Shown: piece by piece, positions 1 through 7,292 of the stretch | Numbering within the stretch: position 1 is the stretch's first letter | Layout of the letters: the number at the start of each line of letters is the position of its first letter | NCBI GenBank assembly: GCA_012274165.1 | Contig: JAAPAA010000081.1 | Coordinates: 1-23,161, forward strand | Length of the DNA: 23,161 nucleotides | Origin: Thiobacillaceae bacterium | Lineage (GTDB): Bacteria > Pseudomonadota > Gammaproteobacteria > Burkholderiales > Thiobacillaceae | Reading direction: 5' to 3' | Notes under the pieces: model-generated | The model's input: the letters and a program-made list of their open reading frames with translations, nothing else | Database searches by the model: none | What the model was told of the DNA's origin: nothing | Program-made: the position numbers and the translations under genes

Positions 1-471
1 CTGCCCGAACCGCCGCTCACCCACATAATGGCCCCGGTCAAACCGCCCAGACCGGCACCGGATTTCAGCCTGCCGGACATCGATGGCAAGATCCACAAGC
101 TCTCCGACTATTCCGGCAAAGTGGTGATGCTCAACTTCTGGGCGACCTGGTGCCCGCCCTGCAGGCGTGAATTGCCGTCCATGGAAAAGCTGTATCTGGA
201 CCTGAAGGGCAAGCCCTTTCAAATTCTGGCCTGCGATCAGCAGGAAGACGGCGATACCGTGTTCGCCTTCACTGGCCAGTTGGACCCGGCACCCACCTTC
301 CCCTTGCTCCTGGACAGCAAGAGCGCTGTATCCAAGGCATACGGCGTCCCCGGCCTGCCCACCACCTTCCTCATCGACAAGACCGGGCAGATCGCCTATC
401 GGGCCGTAGGCGGGCGTGATTTCGGCCACCCGGCGATCCGGGCGCTGATAGAAGCATTGATGGCCGCGTAG
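1..471 (+). CDS. TlpA/ResA-family thiol-disulfide oxidoreductase, 5' end outside the window
   Basis: A thioredoxin-fold protein of the TlpA/ResA/AhpC-TSA type, which normally reduces or exchanges disulfides in the periplasm, for example during cytochrome c maturation. The redox motif WCPPC is at residues 41-45 counted from the ATG at 28. The APDFSLPDIDG entry to the fold precedes it, and the cis-proline loop GLPTTFLID is near residue 110. The frame stays open upstream of that ATG to base 1 (LPEPPLTHI), and no Shine-Dalgarno precedes the ATG. The real start, with the signal peptide or membrane anchor usual in this family, therefore probably lies before the window. The stop is TAG at 469-471. 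It converges on the minus-strand gene at 733. The family is clear; the specific partner is not. Confidence 0.85.
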   Translation: MPEPPLTHIMAPVKPPRPAPDFSLPDIDGKIHKLSDYSGKVVMLNFWATWCPPCRRELPSMEKLYLDLKGKPFQILACDQQEDGDTVFAFTGQLDPAPTFPLLLDSKSAVSKAYGVPGLPTTFLIDKTGQIAYRAVGGRDFGHPAIRALIEALMAA

Positions 472-516
472 CGCTGAGGAAGCCGGGACTATGGGTAAGC
501 TCACACGGCCTTACTG

Positions 517-547
517 ATTCGCATATGACCGCTCAGAGGATGCGAAT
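517..547. repeat. Perfect 8-bp inverted repeat in the 472-732 gap
   Basis: ATTCGCAT at 517-524 and ATGCGAAT at 540-547 are exact reverse complements separated by 15 bases. It lies between convergent genes. There is no run of T after it on either strand, so it is not a typical intrinsic terminator. The rest of the 472-732 gap holds no convincing gene; the 97-codon minus frame across it (501-794) overlaps the 3' end of the next gene and looks spurious. Short GACCGCT motifs at about 526 and 583 hint at an eroded dispersed repeat. Confidence 0.4.
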
Positions 548-732
548 TCAATCGGTGGAGCACTTGCCTTGTTAGGCGTAAGACCGCTGAGGCCGAACAA
601 GAGACGGTCGCTGCAAACCGCCTGAACGTCCGCCTCAGGGTCGGCAACGGCCACCGAGACGAACGCTTCAGCATTGAAACATCAACCAGGATTGAGCCGC
701 TTCCGTTCTTTACCGCAGTGGAGCCGGGTGCC

Positions 733-1737
733 CTACAGATAGCGATGCGCCGTGGCCAGAAGATTCTCACGCGGTGGCAGGTCGCCAGGCGCAACGGAAA
801 TCAGCAACAGTACGCTGCTGCGTCCACGGGCATTGTGAATCTCCTGCAAAACGATGTCGCGTCCGGTCACATCCTGTGCATCGCGCTGGATGTTCATGCT
901 GTCCAGCCGCATGCGGAGGGTCTCCCGCTGAAGCAGTTGCCCGGCCTGCGCCAGCTGCTCGGCGACGATATCCAGATGGGTGTTCAACACGCCCGCATCC
1001 GATCCCATACGCTCGAGTTCAATCTCGATGTCGTCCAGCTCAACCTGCAGACTGGCGGGTTCGGACAGCGCGCCCTCCTCTGCCTCGAAGCTCCAGCCGC
1101 TCCGTTCCAGCGTGAGCAGCTTGTGCCGCAGCACATCACGCTGGCGGGCAAGATCGGTCCGCTCCGCACGCACTTCGGCGATGCGGGCCAAAGCTAGCGA
1201 AAGCAGATGGTCGAAGGCGCGGCGCTTGAGCTGGCGACGTGTTTCCACCTCGCTGTCCGCGACATCCACCAGGCGGTGGTTGCGAAAGCTGACCGACAAA
1301 TGGGCCACGTCACGCCGCAGCTGTCCATCTGCCACATCCATGCCGAGTACATTTTTCTCGATCCGCTCCGCCATCAACAGCGCCGTAAGCCGCTCGGCAA
1401 CACCGGAATCGCCGCGCTGGAAATCAGCCAGTGCGCGGTCACGCCCCATTATTTCCAGCATGTGTGCAGCAGAAACAAACAGGGTCGACAGACGCGGATC
1501 AGCGCTGAAGTCTTCGCGACCCGCCGCCAGCGCTGCGGGCAGGTCGTCCACCAGCGCCACAACATGATCGATGGCGTGGATGACCGGCTCGCGCAGCCGT
1601 TTGCGATAACCGGGAAGGAGCCGCAGCCGCGAGTCGGTGCCGTCCACGGCACGCTCGATCGCTGCCTCGATCAGCGTCTCGGGGTATTGGCTTTGACTTT
1701 TCTCACCGCCAAAAAAGGACTGGAATAATTTCAGCAT
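733..1737 (-). CDS. Hypothetical protein, 334 aa, helical and coiled-coil rich
   Basis: I do not recognise the family. The protein is soluble, with no signal peptide or membrane segment. It starts MLKLFQSFFGG and is rich in charged helical sequence. The stretch from about residue 165 to 265 (arginine- and glutamate-rich heptads, LELDDIEIELERM-like) looks coiled coil. The ATG at 1737 has only a weak ribosome binding site, but the frame is long, codon use matches the neighbours, and the antisense frames are shadows. It begins 45 nt after the stop of the polyphosphate kinase gene on the same strand, so the two are probably cotranscribed. That is the only clue to function and it is weak. Confidence 0.75.
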   Translation of the reverse strand: MLKLFQSFFGGEKSQSQYPETLIEAAIERAVDGTDSRLRLLPGYRKRLREPVIHAIDHVVALVDDLPAALAAGREDFSADPRLSTLFVSAAHMLEIMGRDRALADFQRGDSGVAERLTALLMAERIEKNVLGMDVADGQLRRDVAHLSVSFRNHRLVDVADSEVETRRQLKRRAFDHLLSLALARIAEVRAERTDLARQRDVLRHKLLTLERSGWSFEAEEGALSEPASLQVELDDIEIELERMGSDAGVLNTHLDIVAEQLAQAGQLLQRETLRMRLDSMNIQRDAQDVTGRDIVLQEIHNARGRSSVLLLISVAPGDLPPRENLLATAHRYL

Positions 1738-1782
1738 GGCTTACACCGACAATCCTGCCGTGTTCTCCATTCTTTCACGGGC

Positions 1783-2637
1783 TCAGTAACGTTCCGGAAG
1801 CCAGCGGCGTTTGCTCATGGTCGCCTCGTCGTCATAGGCGTTTTTCATATTTCGCTTCGGCAGCTTGACCTTCTCGCGCGGCTGACGCACGTAGGGAATC
1901 TGTTCCAGCAGATGGGTAATCAGATTCAGGCGTGCCCTTTTCTTGTCATCAGAGTGCACGACGTGCCAGGGCGCAAAGTCGGTGTCTGTGGCGTCGAGCA
2001 TCTGGTCGCGCGCGCGTGAATAGTCATACCAGCGCTGGCGCGAAGGCAGGTCCATGGGCGAGAGCTTCCACTGTCGTACCGGGTCTTCGATGCGTGCGCG
2101 AAAGCGCCGCTCCTGTTCCTTGTCGCCGACTTCGAGCCAGTATTTGAGCAGGATGATGCCGTTGTCCACGATGATGTTCTTTTCGAACGCCGGACACATC
2201 TCCAGAAACTTCTGGTGCTGCTCCTCTGTGCAGAAGCCCATCACCTTTTCCACGCCGGCGCGGTTGTACCAGCTGCGGTCGAAAATCACCACTTCCCCCG
2301 CCGCCGGAAAATGGGTCAGGTAGCGCTGGGCATAGACCTGGGTCTTCTCGCGGTCGGAGGGCGCCGGCAGGGCCACCAGCCTGAATACCCGCGGGCTGAC
2401 CTTCTCGGTGATCGCCTTGATGGTGCCGCCCTTGCCTGCCGCGTCGCGGCCCTCGAAGAGGATGATGATGCGCTGCCCGGTGGCCTGGACCCAGTCCTGC
2501 ACCATGCACAGTTCTGCCTGCAACTTGAGCAGTTCCTTTTCGTAGTCACGGCGTTTGAGTTTGGGTAGATTACCCCCCTCGACAACAGCCGGTTTACCGA
2601 CTGCTTTCGTTTTGGACTTTGCTGTTTTATTGCCCAT
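1783..2637 (-). CDS. ppk2: Polyphosphate kinase 2, class I (PPK2 family)
   Basis: A PPK2-family enzyme that transfers phosphate between inorganic polyphosphate and nucleoside diphosphates in the cytoplasm. It is 284 aa and has one catalytic domain, as in class I members. The Walker A loop GRDAAGKGG is at residues 63-71. The conserved ALPAPSDREKTQ segment is near 89-100, and Walker B FDRSWYNR is at 119-126 with its aspartate at 120. The arginine-rich lid region lies around 170-215. A lysine-rich tail of about 25 residues precedes the domain. Start ATG at 2637 is supported by a strong Shine-Dalgarno. It lies 46 bp after the NodT gene and 45 bp before the 334-aa hypothetical gene. The preferred nucleotide (ADP, GDP or AMP) cannot be read from sequence. 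Confidence 0.93.
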   Translation of the reverse strand: MGNKTAKSKTKAVGKPAVVEGGNLPKLKRRDYEKELLKLQAELCMVQDWVQATGQRIIILFEGRDAAGKGGTIKAITEKVSPRVFRLVALPAPSDREKTQVYAQRYLTHFPAAGEVVIFDRSWYNRAGVEKVMGFCTEEQHQKFLEMCPAFEKNIIVDNGIILLKYWLEVGDKEQERRFRARIEDPVRQWKLSPMDLPSRQRWYDYSRARDQMLDATDTDFAPWHVVHSDDKKRARLNLITHLLEQIPYVRQPREKVKLPKRNMKNAYDDEATMSKRRWLPERY

Positions 2638-2643
2638 CGCTCA

Positions 2644-2649
2644 CTCCTC
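2644..2649 (-). promoter_or_regulatory. Shine-Dalgarno of ppk2
   Basis: GAGGAG on the minus strand, six bases before the ATG at 2637, fixes the start of the polyphosphate kinase. Confidence 0.8.
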
Positions 2650-2683
2650 GCTTGATCGCTACACCTTTTAGTTCGCGGATACG

Positions 2684-4135
2684 TCAGGTGGCAGGTTGGG
2701 TCGGCGTTGCAGGTAAAGGGGGTTGTTCTCCGGCCGCGCTGGCAGCCTGTGGGCCAAATCCGCCGCCCAGGGCAAGATATAAATTGACCCGCTGAGCCAG
2801 CCGTTCGCCCTGTATCTGCACCAGGCTCATCAAGGTGCTATATATCCGCAACTGCTCCTGCAGAACGCTGCGCAAATCAGTGCTGCCGATCTTGTATTGG
2901 ATGGTGGCAAGCTCTATGGAGCGTCGGCTGTCGCTGGCCACTTGTTCCAGGATCACCTGCCGCTCGCGCAGGGCAGTTTCACTTGCCAACGCACCTTCCA
3001 CTTCATTAAACGCACGCAGGCCGACTGCGGCGTATTCCGCCACCGCCTGTTGTTGCTCGGCGGTGCGGATGTCTACCTGTGCCTGCAGCGCGCCACCGGT
3101 GAAAAGCGGCCATAGCAGGTTGCCGCCCAGTCCAAAGGTAGGGTTGTCGTGGTTCTTGAGCACGATGAGGTCGCTGGAGACAGCGCCCAAGGTGGCGGTC
3201 AGGCTGATTTTGGGCAGGCGCGCGGCACGGGCTTCTTCGGTCTGGTTGAAGGCGGCGGCCACGCGGCGCTCGGCGGCAACCACGTCGGGCCGCCGCTCCA
3301 GCAGTTCGGATGGCAAACCCGCCGGGACAGGCGCGGGAATAGCGGGCAGGTGTGCAGCAGTCTGGACTTCTGCTCCGGGGTAGCGCCCCAGCAGCACTTC
3401 CAGTGCGCGCTGCGCCTGGGTGCGGGCGAATTGAATCTGACGCAAACGGTCGCGATATTCGCCGAGACTGGCTTGCGCCTGCGCCACATCTTTCTCATCG
3501 CCAATGCCAGACTTGAGGCGCTGGTGGGTCAGGTCCACCAGTTTGCCTCCGGACTGCAGCATTTCCTGCAGCAAGTTTTCCTGCTGCGTGCTTTGAACCG
3601 CCAGCAGCCAGCTGCGAACCACTAGTGCCGCCAGCGACTGCCGGGCGTATTCGTAATCGAGTTGGGCCGAAGCGTAACTATCGGTTGCGGCGCGCGCGCC
3701 ATAGCGCTGGCGACCCCACAGATCGATTTCCCAGGTGGCGCCGATCAGTGCGCTCTGCATGCCGCTGTAATCGCCGCTCCATTTGCCGCCACCCTTGGCG
3801 AGGGCAGCGACGCCGGGCTGCAGGTCGGCTCCGGCAACGGTGACATAGCCACGGGCCTGCTCCACCCGGGTAGCAGCTGCGCGCAGATCGGCGTTGTAGG
3901 TCAGCGCCTCGCGCACCAGCGCCGCCAGTGCCGGATCGCTGAAGCTGCCGAATCCGCTGTCCGTCACTGCACCCGGATCGGCCGGCTGCTTCCATTGCTG
4001 GGGCACGCTCACATTGGGCAGCGCGTCCTTGCGCAACTGTTCGGGCGCGGGCGGATCGAGCAGCGCACAGCCGCCGATCAGACCGACGGCCAGCGCCAGC
4101 GCGATTCGCGTGAAAACAATCGAGGGCGCGCGCAT
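2684..4135 (-). CDS. NodT/OprM-family outer-membrane efflux lipoprotein
   Basis: The outer-membrane channel of a tripartite export system (TolC/OprM/NodT family), 483 aa, normal length. The N-terminus is a lipoprotein signal peptide ending in the lipobox IGGC with the acylated cysteine at residue 23. Two outer-membrane-efflux repeats follow, with the typical SGFGSFSDPALAALVREAL and ELLERRPDVVAAERRVAAA motifs. The C-terminus is rich in proline and alanine. Its ATG shares one base with the stop of the HlyD gene (TGATG at 4133-4137), which indicates translational coupling. It is the last gene of the DUF3302-HlyD-NodT operon. The exported substrate is unknown and no inner-membrane pump is adjacent. 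Confidence 0.92.
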   Translation of the reverse strand: MRAPSIVFTRIALALAVGLIGGCALLDPPAPEQLRKDALPNVSVPQQWKQPADPGAVTDSGFGSFSDPALAALVREALTYNADLRAAATRVEQARGYVTVAGADLQPGVAALAKGGGKWSGDYSGMQSALIGATWEIDLWGRQRYGARAATDSYASAQLDYEYARQSLAALVVRSWLLAVQSTQQENLLQEMLQSGGKLVDLTHQRLKSGIGDEKDVAQAQASLGEYRDRLRQIQFARTQAQRALEVLLGRYPGAEVQTAAHLPAIPAPVPAGLPSELLERRPDVVAAERRVAAAFNQTEEARAARLPKISLTATLGAVSSDLIVLKNHDNPTFGLGGNLLWPLFTGGALQAQVDIRTAEQQQAVAEYAAVGLRAFNEVEGALASETALRERQVILEQVASDSRRSIELATIQYKIGSTDLRSVLQEQLRIYSTLMSLVQIQGERLAQRVNLYLALGGGFGPQAASAAGEQPPLPATPTQPAT

Positions 4136-5355
4136 CAGTGCAACTTGGGAATGAGGTAGTTGGTGTAAGAGCCCACGCGCAGGATCACCATGCGAATGAT
4201 GTGGATCATCTTGAACCGCTGGGTGTAAATGGCGGCATCGCCGGCGGCGCCGGCAGCGAGGAAGATATTTTTATCCCTGGGTTCAATGTCCAGCTTGACC
4301 GCGAAGCGGTTGGGGAATTGCGGTGCGGCGCCCGTCTGCGGCAAGACCCCCGCAACCGGTAACTGCCCCTGCCCTTGGCCCCAGACGATGGAATTCACCC
4401 TGGCCTTGATGATCTGGCCAGGCAGGGTATCGAGCGCCAGTTCCGCCGCATCGCCCGCCTGCACCTGGTGCAGTTCGTTCTGGTGATAGAGCGCGATGAC
4501 CTGATAGTTATCCTCGACAAAGGTCATGGCCGGTGCCAGCGGCACGCCCACCACCATCGAGCCGGGACGCAACTGCAGGTTCATCACCCAGCCGTTGGCC
4601 GGAGCCACCATCACGGTTTGCGTCAATTCCCAGCGGGCACTGTCGAGATCGGCCTGGGTGGCCGCTGCCTGGGCTTTGGCCGTCGCCACCTTGGCCTTGG
4701 CCTGGGCCACTGCCACCTGTTCGCCGCCGGAGCGTGCCGACAATTTCAGTTTCGCCTGCGATTCCGAAGCCGTCGCTGCAACCAGTTGCCCTTCCAGGTC
4801 ACGCGCATTGGCTTCCCATTGCTCCAGACTAAAGCGGTCGCCGGCGCCGGTTGTCACCAGTTCGCGGTACTCGACAACCCGCTTCTTCGCCAGATCGAGT
4901 TGGGAACGCAGCGCGCCAGCCTGGCCACCGGCAGCATTCACCGCCTCGCGCATCTCGCCCACGCTGGCCCCGGCCTGGCTCAGGCCCGCCAGCGCTTCGT
5001 TCAACGCAGCCTGGTTGGCGGCAAGCTTGCCTTCGAGCTGCGTGACGGTGTTGCGGTAAGGCGTGGGATCGATTTTGAACAGCACGGCTCCCTTTTTCAC
5101 ATAATCGTTACCGGTTACCGGCACCTCGATGACCCGGCCCCGCACCTGGGGCACGACCTGCACCACATATTTGATGACCCGTACGTCGGGCGACGAAGGC
5201 GCCACAACATTCAGCGTCAGGATGAGCGCCGTGATGCCCACGATGGGGATGATGACCACGATCACCTGGGACTGGGTGTTCCAGGGCAACCACTTGAACT
5301 TGATGAAAATCAGCCAGACGAAAAAGGCATAAATCCCAAGCAGTATCGCTTCCAT
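4135..5355 (-). CDS. HlyD-family membrane fusion protein, YiaV/YibH-like
   Basis: A periplasmic adaptor of the HlyD/EmrA family, 406 aa. Unlike most adaptors it begins with two hydrophobic segments, about residues 2-20 and 30-51, as in E. coli YiaV and YibH. The biotinyl-lipoyl half-motif VVPQVRGRVIEVPVTGNDYV is at about 67-86. A long alpha-helical hairpin follows at about 105-245, then the second lipoyl half (VMVAPANGWVMNLQLRPG) and the beta-barrel domain. The start overlaps the stop of the DUF3302 gene by one base (TGATG), and its own stop overlaps the NodT start in the same way. It should bridge an inner-membrane partner to the NodT channel; that partner is not in this window. Confidence 0.9.
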   Translation of the reverse strand: MEAILLGIYAFFVWLIFIKFKWLPWNTQSQVIVVIIPIVGITALILTLNVVAPSSPDVRVIKYVVQVVPQVRGRVIEVPVTGNDYVKKGAVLFKIDPTPYRNTVTQLEGKLAANQAALNEALAGLSQAGASVGEMREAVNAAGGQAGALRSQLDLAKKRVVEYRELVTTGAGDRFSLEQWEANARDLEGQLVAATASESQAKLKLSARSGGEQVAVAQAKAKVATAKAQAAATQADLDSARWELTQTVMVAPANGWVMNLQLRPGSMVVGVPLAPAMTFVEDNYQVIALYHQNELHQVQAGDAAELALDTLPGQIIKARVNSIVWGQGQGQLPVAGVLPQTGAAPQFPNRFAVKLDIEPRDKNIFLAAGAAGDAAIYTQRFKMIHIIRMVILRVGSYTNYLIPKLH

Positions 5356-5891
5356 CAGCGGACTCCCTCAGCAGCGGGCGCCACAGCATCCGCCTCGGCT
5401 GCAACCAGCTGCTCGCGCACCTGCCGGAGTTCCGGAGTGAGATGGCCCTTTTCCTCCAGGCGGTCGAGTTCTTCGCGCAGCCCCCGGATTTCCGCCTGTG
5501 TCATCTCCTTCTTCATCGCCTTTTCGCCTGCTTCCAGATAGTAATCGGTATGTTTGTCCGTGCCGTAGGCCTGCTTGTAAGTCACTGGTTTGGTGTAAGC
5601 CCACAGCCAGGCAATCGGCCACAGGAGCCCCCCGAATATCAGCGAGAGCAGGCACAGCGTCTTGATCGCGTCCTTCTGCGGATGATGGCGTTTCTCGGCA
5701 ACTTTCTCGGGCAGGATATGGATCATCCAGAATAGATAGATGCCCCCGATCGGCATGGCGAAGATGATGAACAGCGCCAGCCCGTTGGCCACCGAATCCA
5801 GTGTATCTCCGTGTAGGAACGAAGCGTGTGCCGCCGGAGACAGCAGCGCCAGAACGATGGTCATGATGGTGATGTAATGCGTTCGCTTCAT
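5355..5891 (-). CDS. DUF3302 inner-membrane protein (YiaW/YibI-like)
   Basis: A 178-aa membrane protein resembling the DUF3302 family (E. coli YiaW and YibI), whose genes sit beside HlyD-type genes. It has an N-terminal hydrophobic segment with a possible cleavage after AHA at about residue 23. Two membrane helices follow at about 35-60 and 78-100, then the conserved-looking ILPEKVAEKRHHPQKDAIKTL loop between them and a charged coiled-coil tail from about 130. The function is unknown; the context suggests a partner of the HlyD-NodT export pair. The ATG is at 5889-5891 with AGGG eight bases upstream. It starts 33 bp after the stop of msrA, so it may be cotranscribed with msrA. Confidence 0.82.
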   Translation of the reverse strand: MKRTHYITIMTIVLALLSPAAHASFLHGDTLDSVANGLALFIIFAMPIGGIYLFWMIHILPEKVAEKRHHPQKDAIKTLCLLSLIFGGLLWPIAWLWAYTKPVTYKQAYGTDKHTDYYLEAGEKAMKKEMTQAEIRGLREELDRLEEKGHLTPELRQVREQLVAAEADAVAPAAEGVR

Positions 5892-5924
5892 ATCAAGTGC
5901 CCTGTGTCAGCGGGTCTGGCAGAT

Positions 5925-6464
5925 TTACTTAGCCCTGAGTTTACCGTGAAATTTCGCCTCGGCTTTCACCACCTTGGGCGCCACCACGAACTGGCAATAG
6001 GGCTGATTGGGGTGCTGCCCGAAATAGCCCTGATGGTAATCCTCGGCTGGATAAAACGTCACCGCCTCGGTCACTTCGGTGACGATGGAGTAATCAAATT
6101 GTTTTGAAGCACTGAGTTCGGCGATTACCGCTTCGGCCTCAAGCTTCTGTTCCGGCGTGTGGCAGAAAATCGCCGAACGATATTGGGTGCCGACGTCGTT
6201 GCCCTGACGATTTAACTGGGTGGGGTCGTGCAGGGTAAAGAATATTTCCAGCAATTCACGGTAGGAAATTTCGGCCGGGTCGAAGCTCACCTGCACCACT
6301 TCGGCGTGGCCGGTGTCGCCGTTGCAGATATCGGCGTAAGTGGGGTTCGCGGTGTGGCCGCCCATGTAGCCGGAGACGGCGGACTCCACCCCGCGCAGCC
6401 GATTGAACACCGACTCGATGCACCAGAAGCAGCCGCCTGCCAGGGTTGCGATTGCGTGTGACAT
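5925..6464 (-). CDS. msrA: Peptide methionine-S-sulfoxide reductase MsrA
   Basis: Reduces the S epimer of methionine sulfoxide in proteins and free methionine, using thioredoxin. It is 179 aa, the usual length of the short form. The catalytic motif GCFWC is at residues 11-15 (nucleophile Cys12). The MsrA signature continues with GVESAVSGYMGG, GHAEVVQVSFDP, LHDPTQLNRQGNDVGTQYRS and the C-terminal EDYHQGYF. No signal peptide is seen, so it acts in the cytoplasm. The start ATG at 6464 has a very strong Shine-Dalgarno. The DUF3302 gene follows 33 bp downstream. Confidence 0.96.
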   Translation of the reverse strand: MSHAIATLAGGCFWCIESVFNRLRGVESAVSGYMGGHTANPTYADICNGDTGHAEVVQVSFDPAEISYRELLEIFFTLHDPTQLNRQGNDVGTQYRSAIFCHTPEQKLEAEAVIAELSASKQFDYSIVTEVTEAVTFYPAEDYHQGYFGQHPNQPYCQFVVAPKVVKAEAKFHGKLRAK

Positions 6465-6467
6465 AGA

Positions 6468-6475
6468 CTCCCTCC
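6468..6475 (-). promoter_or_regulatory. Shine-Dalgarno of msrA
   Basis: GGAGGGAG on the minus strand, three bases before the ATG at 6464. It is an unusually complete match to the anti-Shine-Dalgarno and fixes the msrA start. Confidence 0.75.
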
Positions 6476-6497
6476 GTTAAGGAAATACGCTCATTCC

Positions 6498-6585
6498 GTC
6501 GTCGCGAGGCTCATAGAGCCGTGGCGATCCAGAACCGAGTTGCCGCTGACATTTCTGGTTTGCTTCGGCTTCGGCTCGCAATGAC
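6498..6585. repeat. REP-like imperfect palindrome between the GST gene and msrA
   Basis: The left arm at 6498-6534 begins GTCGTCGCGAGG and ends GATCCAGAA. The right arm at 6553-6585 begins TTCTGG and ends GCTCGCAATGAC. Reverse-complemented, the right arm reads GTCATTGCGAGC and ends CCAGAA, so the two ends pair. This ATTGCGAG...CCAG layout resembles dispersed palindromic elements seen many times in other bacterial genomes. Only one copy is visible here. It fills most of the 124-bp gap and may affect expression between the two genes. Confidence 0.55.
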
Positions 6586-6588
6586 AGC

Positions 6589-7197
6589 TTAGACGACGGG
6601 CACAGTTTCCTTGAACGAGGCGCGCGTGGCCAGCTTGTCGGCGAGCTGGGCCAGATTGGGATGCGCATTGCGCCAGTCGATTTCGGCGAAGCGCAGATCG
6701 AGATAGCCCAGCATGCAGCCGCAGGCGATATCGGCCAGCGACATATTCTTATCCTGATACCAGGGCTTGTCGCCCAAGGCTTCGGATAGCGCTTCGAGAC
6801 CGCGAAACAGGGTCTTCTCCTGCTGCAGCAGCCAATCGGCGCTTTGCTGTTCGGGCGCGCGCTTCTTTTCCAGATACACCGCCACTGCCGCGTCGGTCAC
6901 GCCGTCGGCCAGCGCTTCGACGCCGCGCACCACCATGCGGATTTTCGGTTCGCTGGGAATCAGGTGGGCGACCGGGCTGACGTGATCGAGGTATTCGACG
7001 ATGACGCGCGAATCGAACACCGACTCGCCGTCTTCCAGCACCAGCACCGGCACTTTGCCGAGCGGGTTGAGGCTGGGCACGACGCTATCGGCTTGCCACG
7101 GATTTTCAACCTGAAGCTGAAACGGGATTTTCTTTTCCAGCAATACGACACGGACTTTGCGACCGTAGGGGCTGGTGAGCGAGGTGACGAGTTTCAT
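6589..7197 (-). CDS. Glutathione S-transferase family protein, YibF-like
   Basis: A cytosolic-type glutathione transferase, 202 aa. The thioredoxin-like N-domain (residues 1-75) has the SPYGRKVRVVLLEKKIPF entry helix, the NPLGKVPVL cis-proline motif and the glutathione-binding DSRVIVEYLD. The all-helical C-domain ends SLADIACGCMLGYLDLRF. It most resembles the E. coli YibF group. The ATG at 7197 overlaps the TGA of a leftover uracil-DNA-glycosylase reading frame by four bases (ATGA), which suggests an ancestral coupled udg-gst pair. A second, truncated copy of its 5' end lies at 7935-7997. The substrate is unknown. Confidence 0.92.
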   Translation of the reverse strand: MKLVTSLTSPYGRKVRVVLLEKKIPFQLQVENPWQADSVVPSLNPLGKVPVLVLEDGESVFDSRVIVEYLDHVSPVAHLIPSEPKIRMVVRGVEALADGVTDAAVAVYLEKKRAPEQQSADWLLQQEKTLFRGLEALSEALGDKPWYQDKNMSLADIACGCMLGYLDLRFAEIDWRNAHPNLAQLADKLATRASFKETVPVV

Positions 7198-7292
7198 GGT
7201 GTGATCGGCCAGGGTTGTACGGTTCCATTATCGCCTGCCACCAGCGCGGCACCAACCTGTTCGCGCAGGACCGGCAGAATCTCCCGCTCGAA
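7135..7292 (-). repeat. Direct repeat copy 2: UDG tail plus 5' end of the GST gene
   Basis: The downstream copy of a diverged direct repeat flanking the lipoprotein gene. In transcription order it holds the last codons of a uracil-DNA-glycosylase-like gene and then the first 21 codons of the intact GST gene. It pairs with 7935-8111. The homology may begin a few bases earlier, inside the last codons of the lipoprotein (CCC TGA against CCC CGG). Confidence 0.7.
7194..7292 (-). pseudogene. C-terminal fragment of a uracil-DNA-glycosylase-family gene
   Basis: Read in frame right after the lipoprotein stop codon, this 32-codon open stretch gives FEREILPVLREQVGAAL and continues to a TGA overlapping the GST start. 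It matches the end of the uracil-DNA glycosylase-like family (HPWFEAEVLPALRERV-type tail). It also matches the tail of the second remnant at 8022-8376, with residues FE, LP, LRE and DNG shared. There is no start codon or N-terminal domain, so it is only a fragment. The codon before it is the lipoprotein's TGA, where the family has a tryptophan codon (TGG). Confidence 0.65.

Noticed and set aside
501..794. 97-codon minus frame across the 472-732 gap
   Set aside because: Arginine/serine-rich, overlaps the next gene's 3' end, no start signal; more like a repeat remnant than a gene.
4375..5541. Long plus-strand frame (388 codons) across the HlyD and DUF3302 genes
   Set aside because: Antisense shadow of two well-supported genes; histidine- and arginine-rich composition with no domain.
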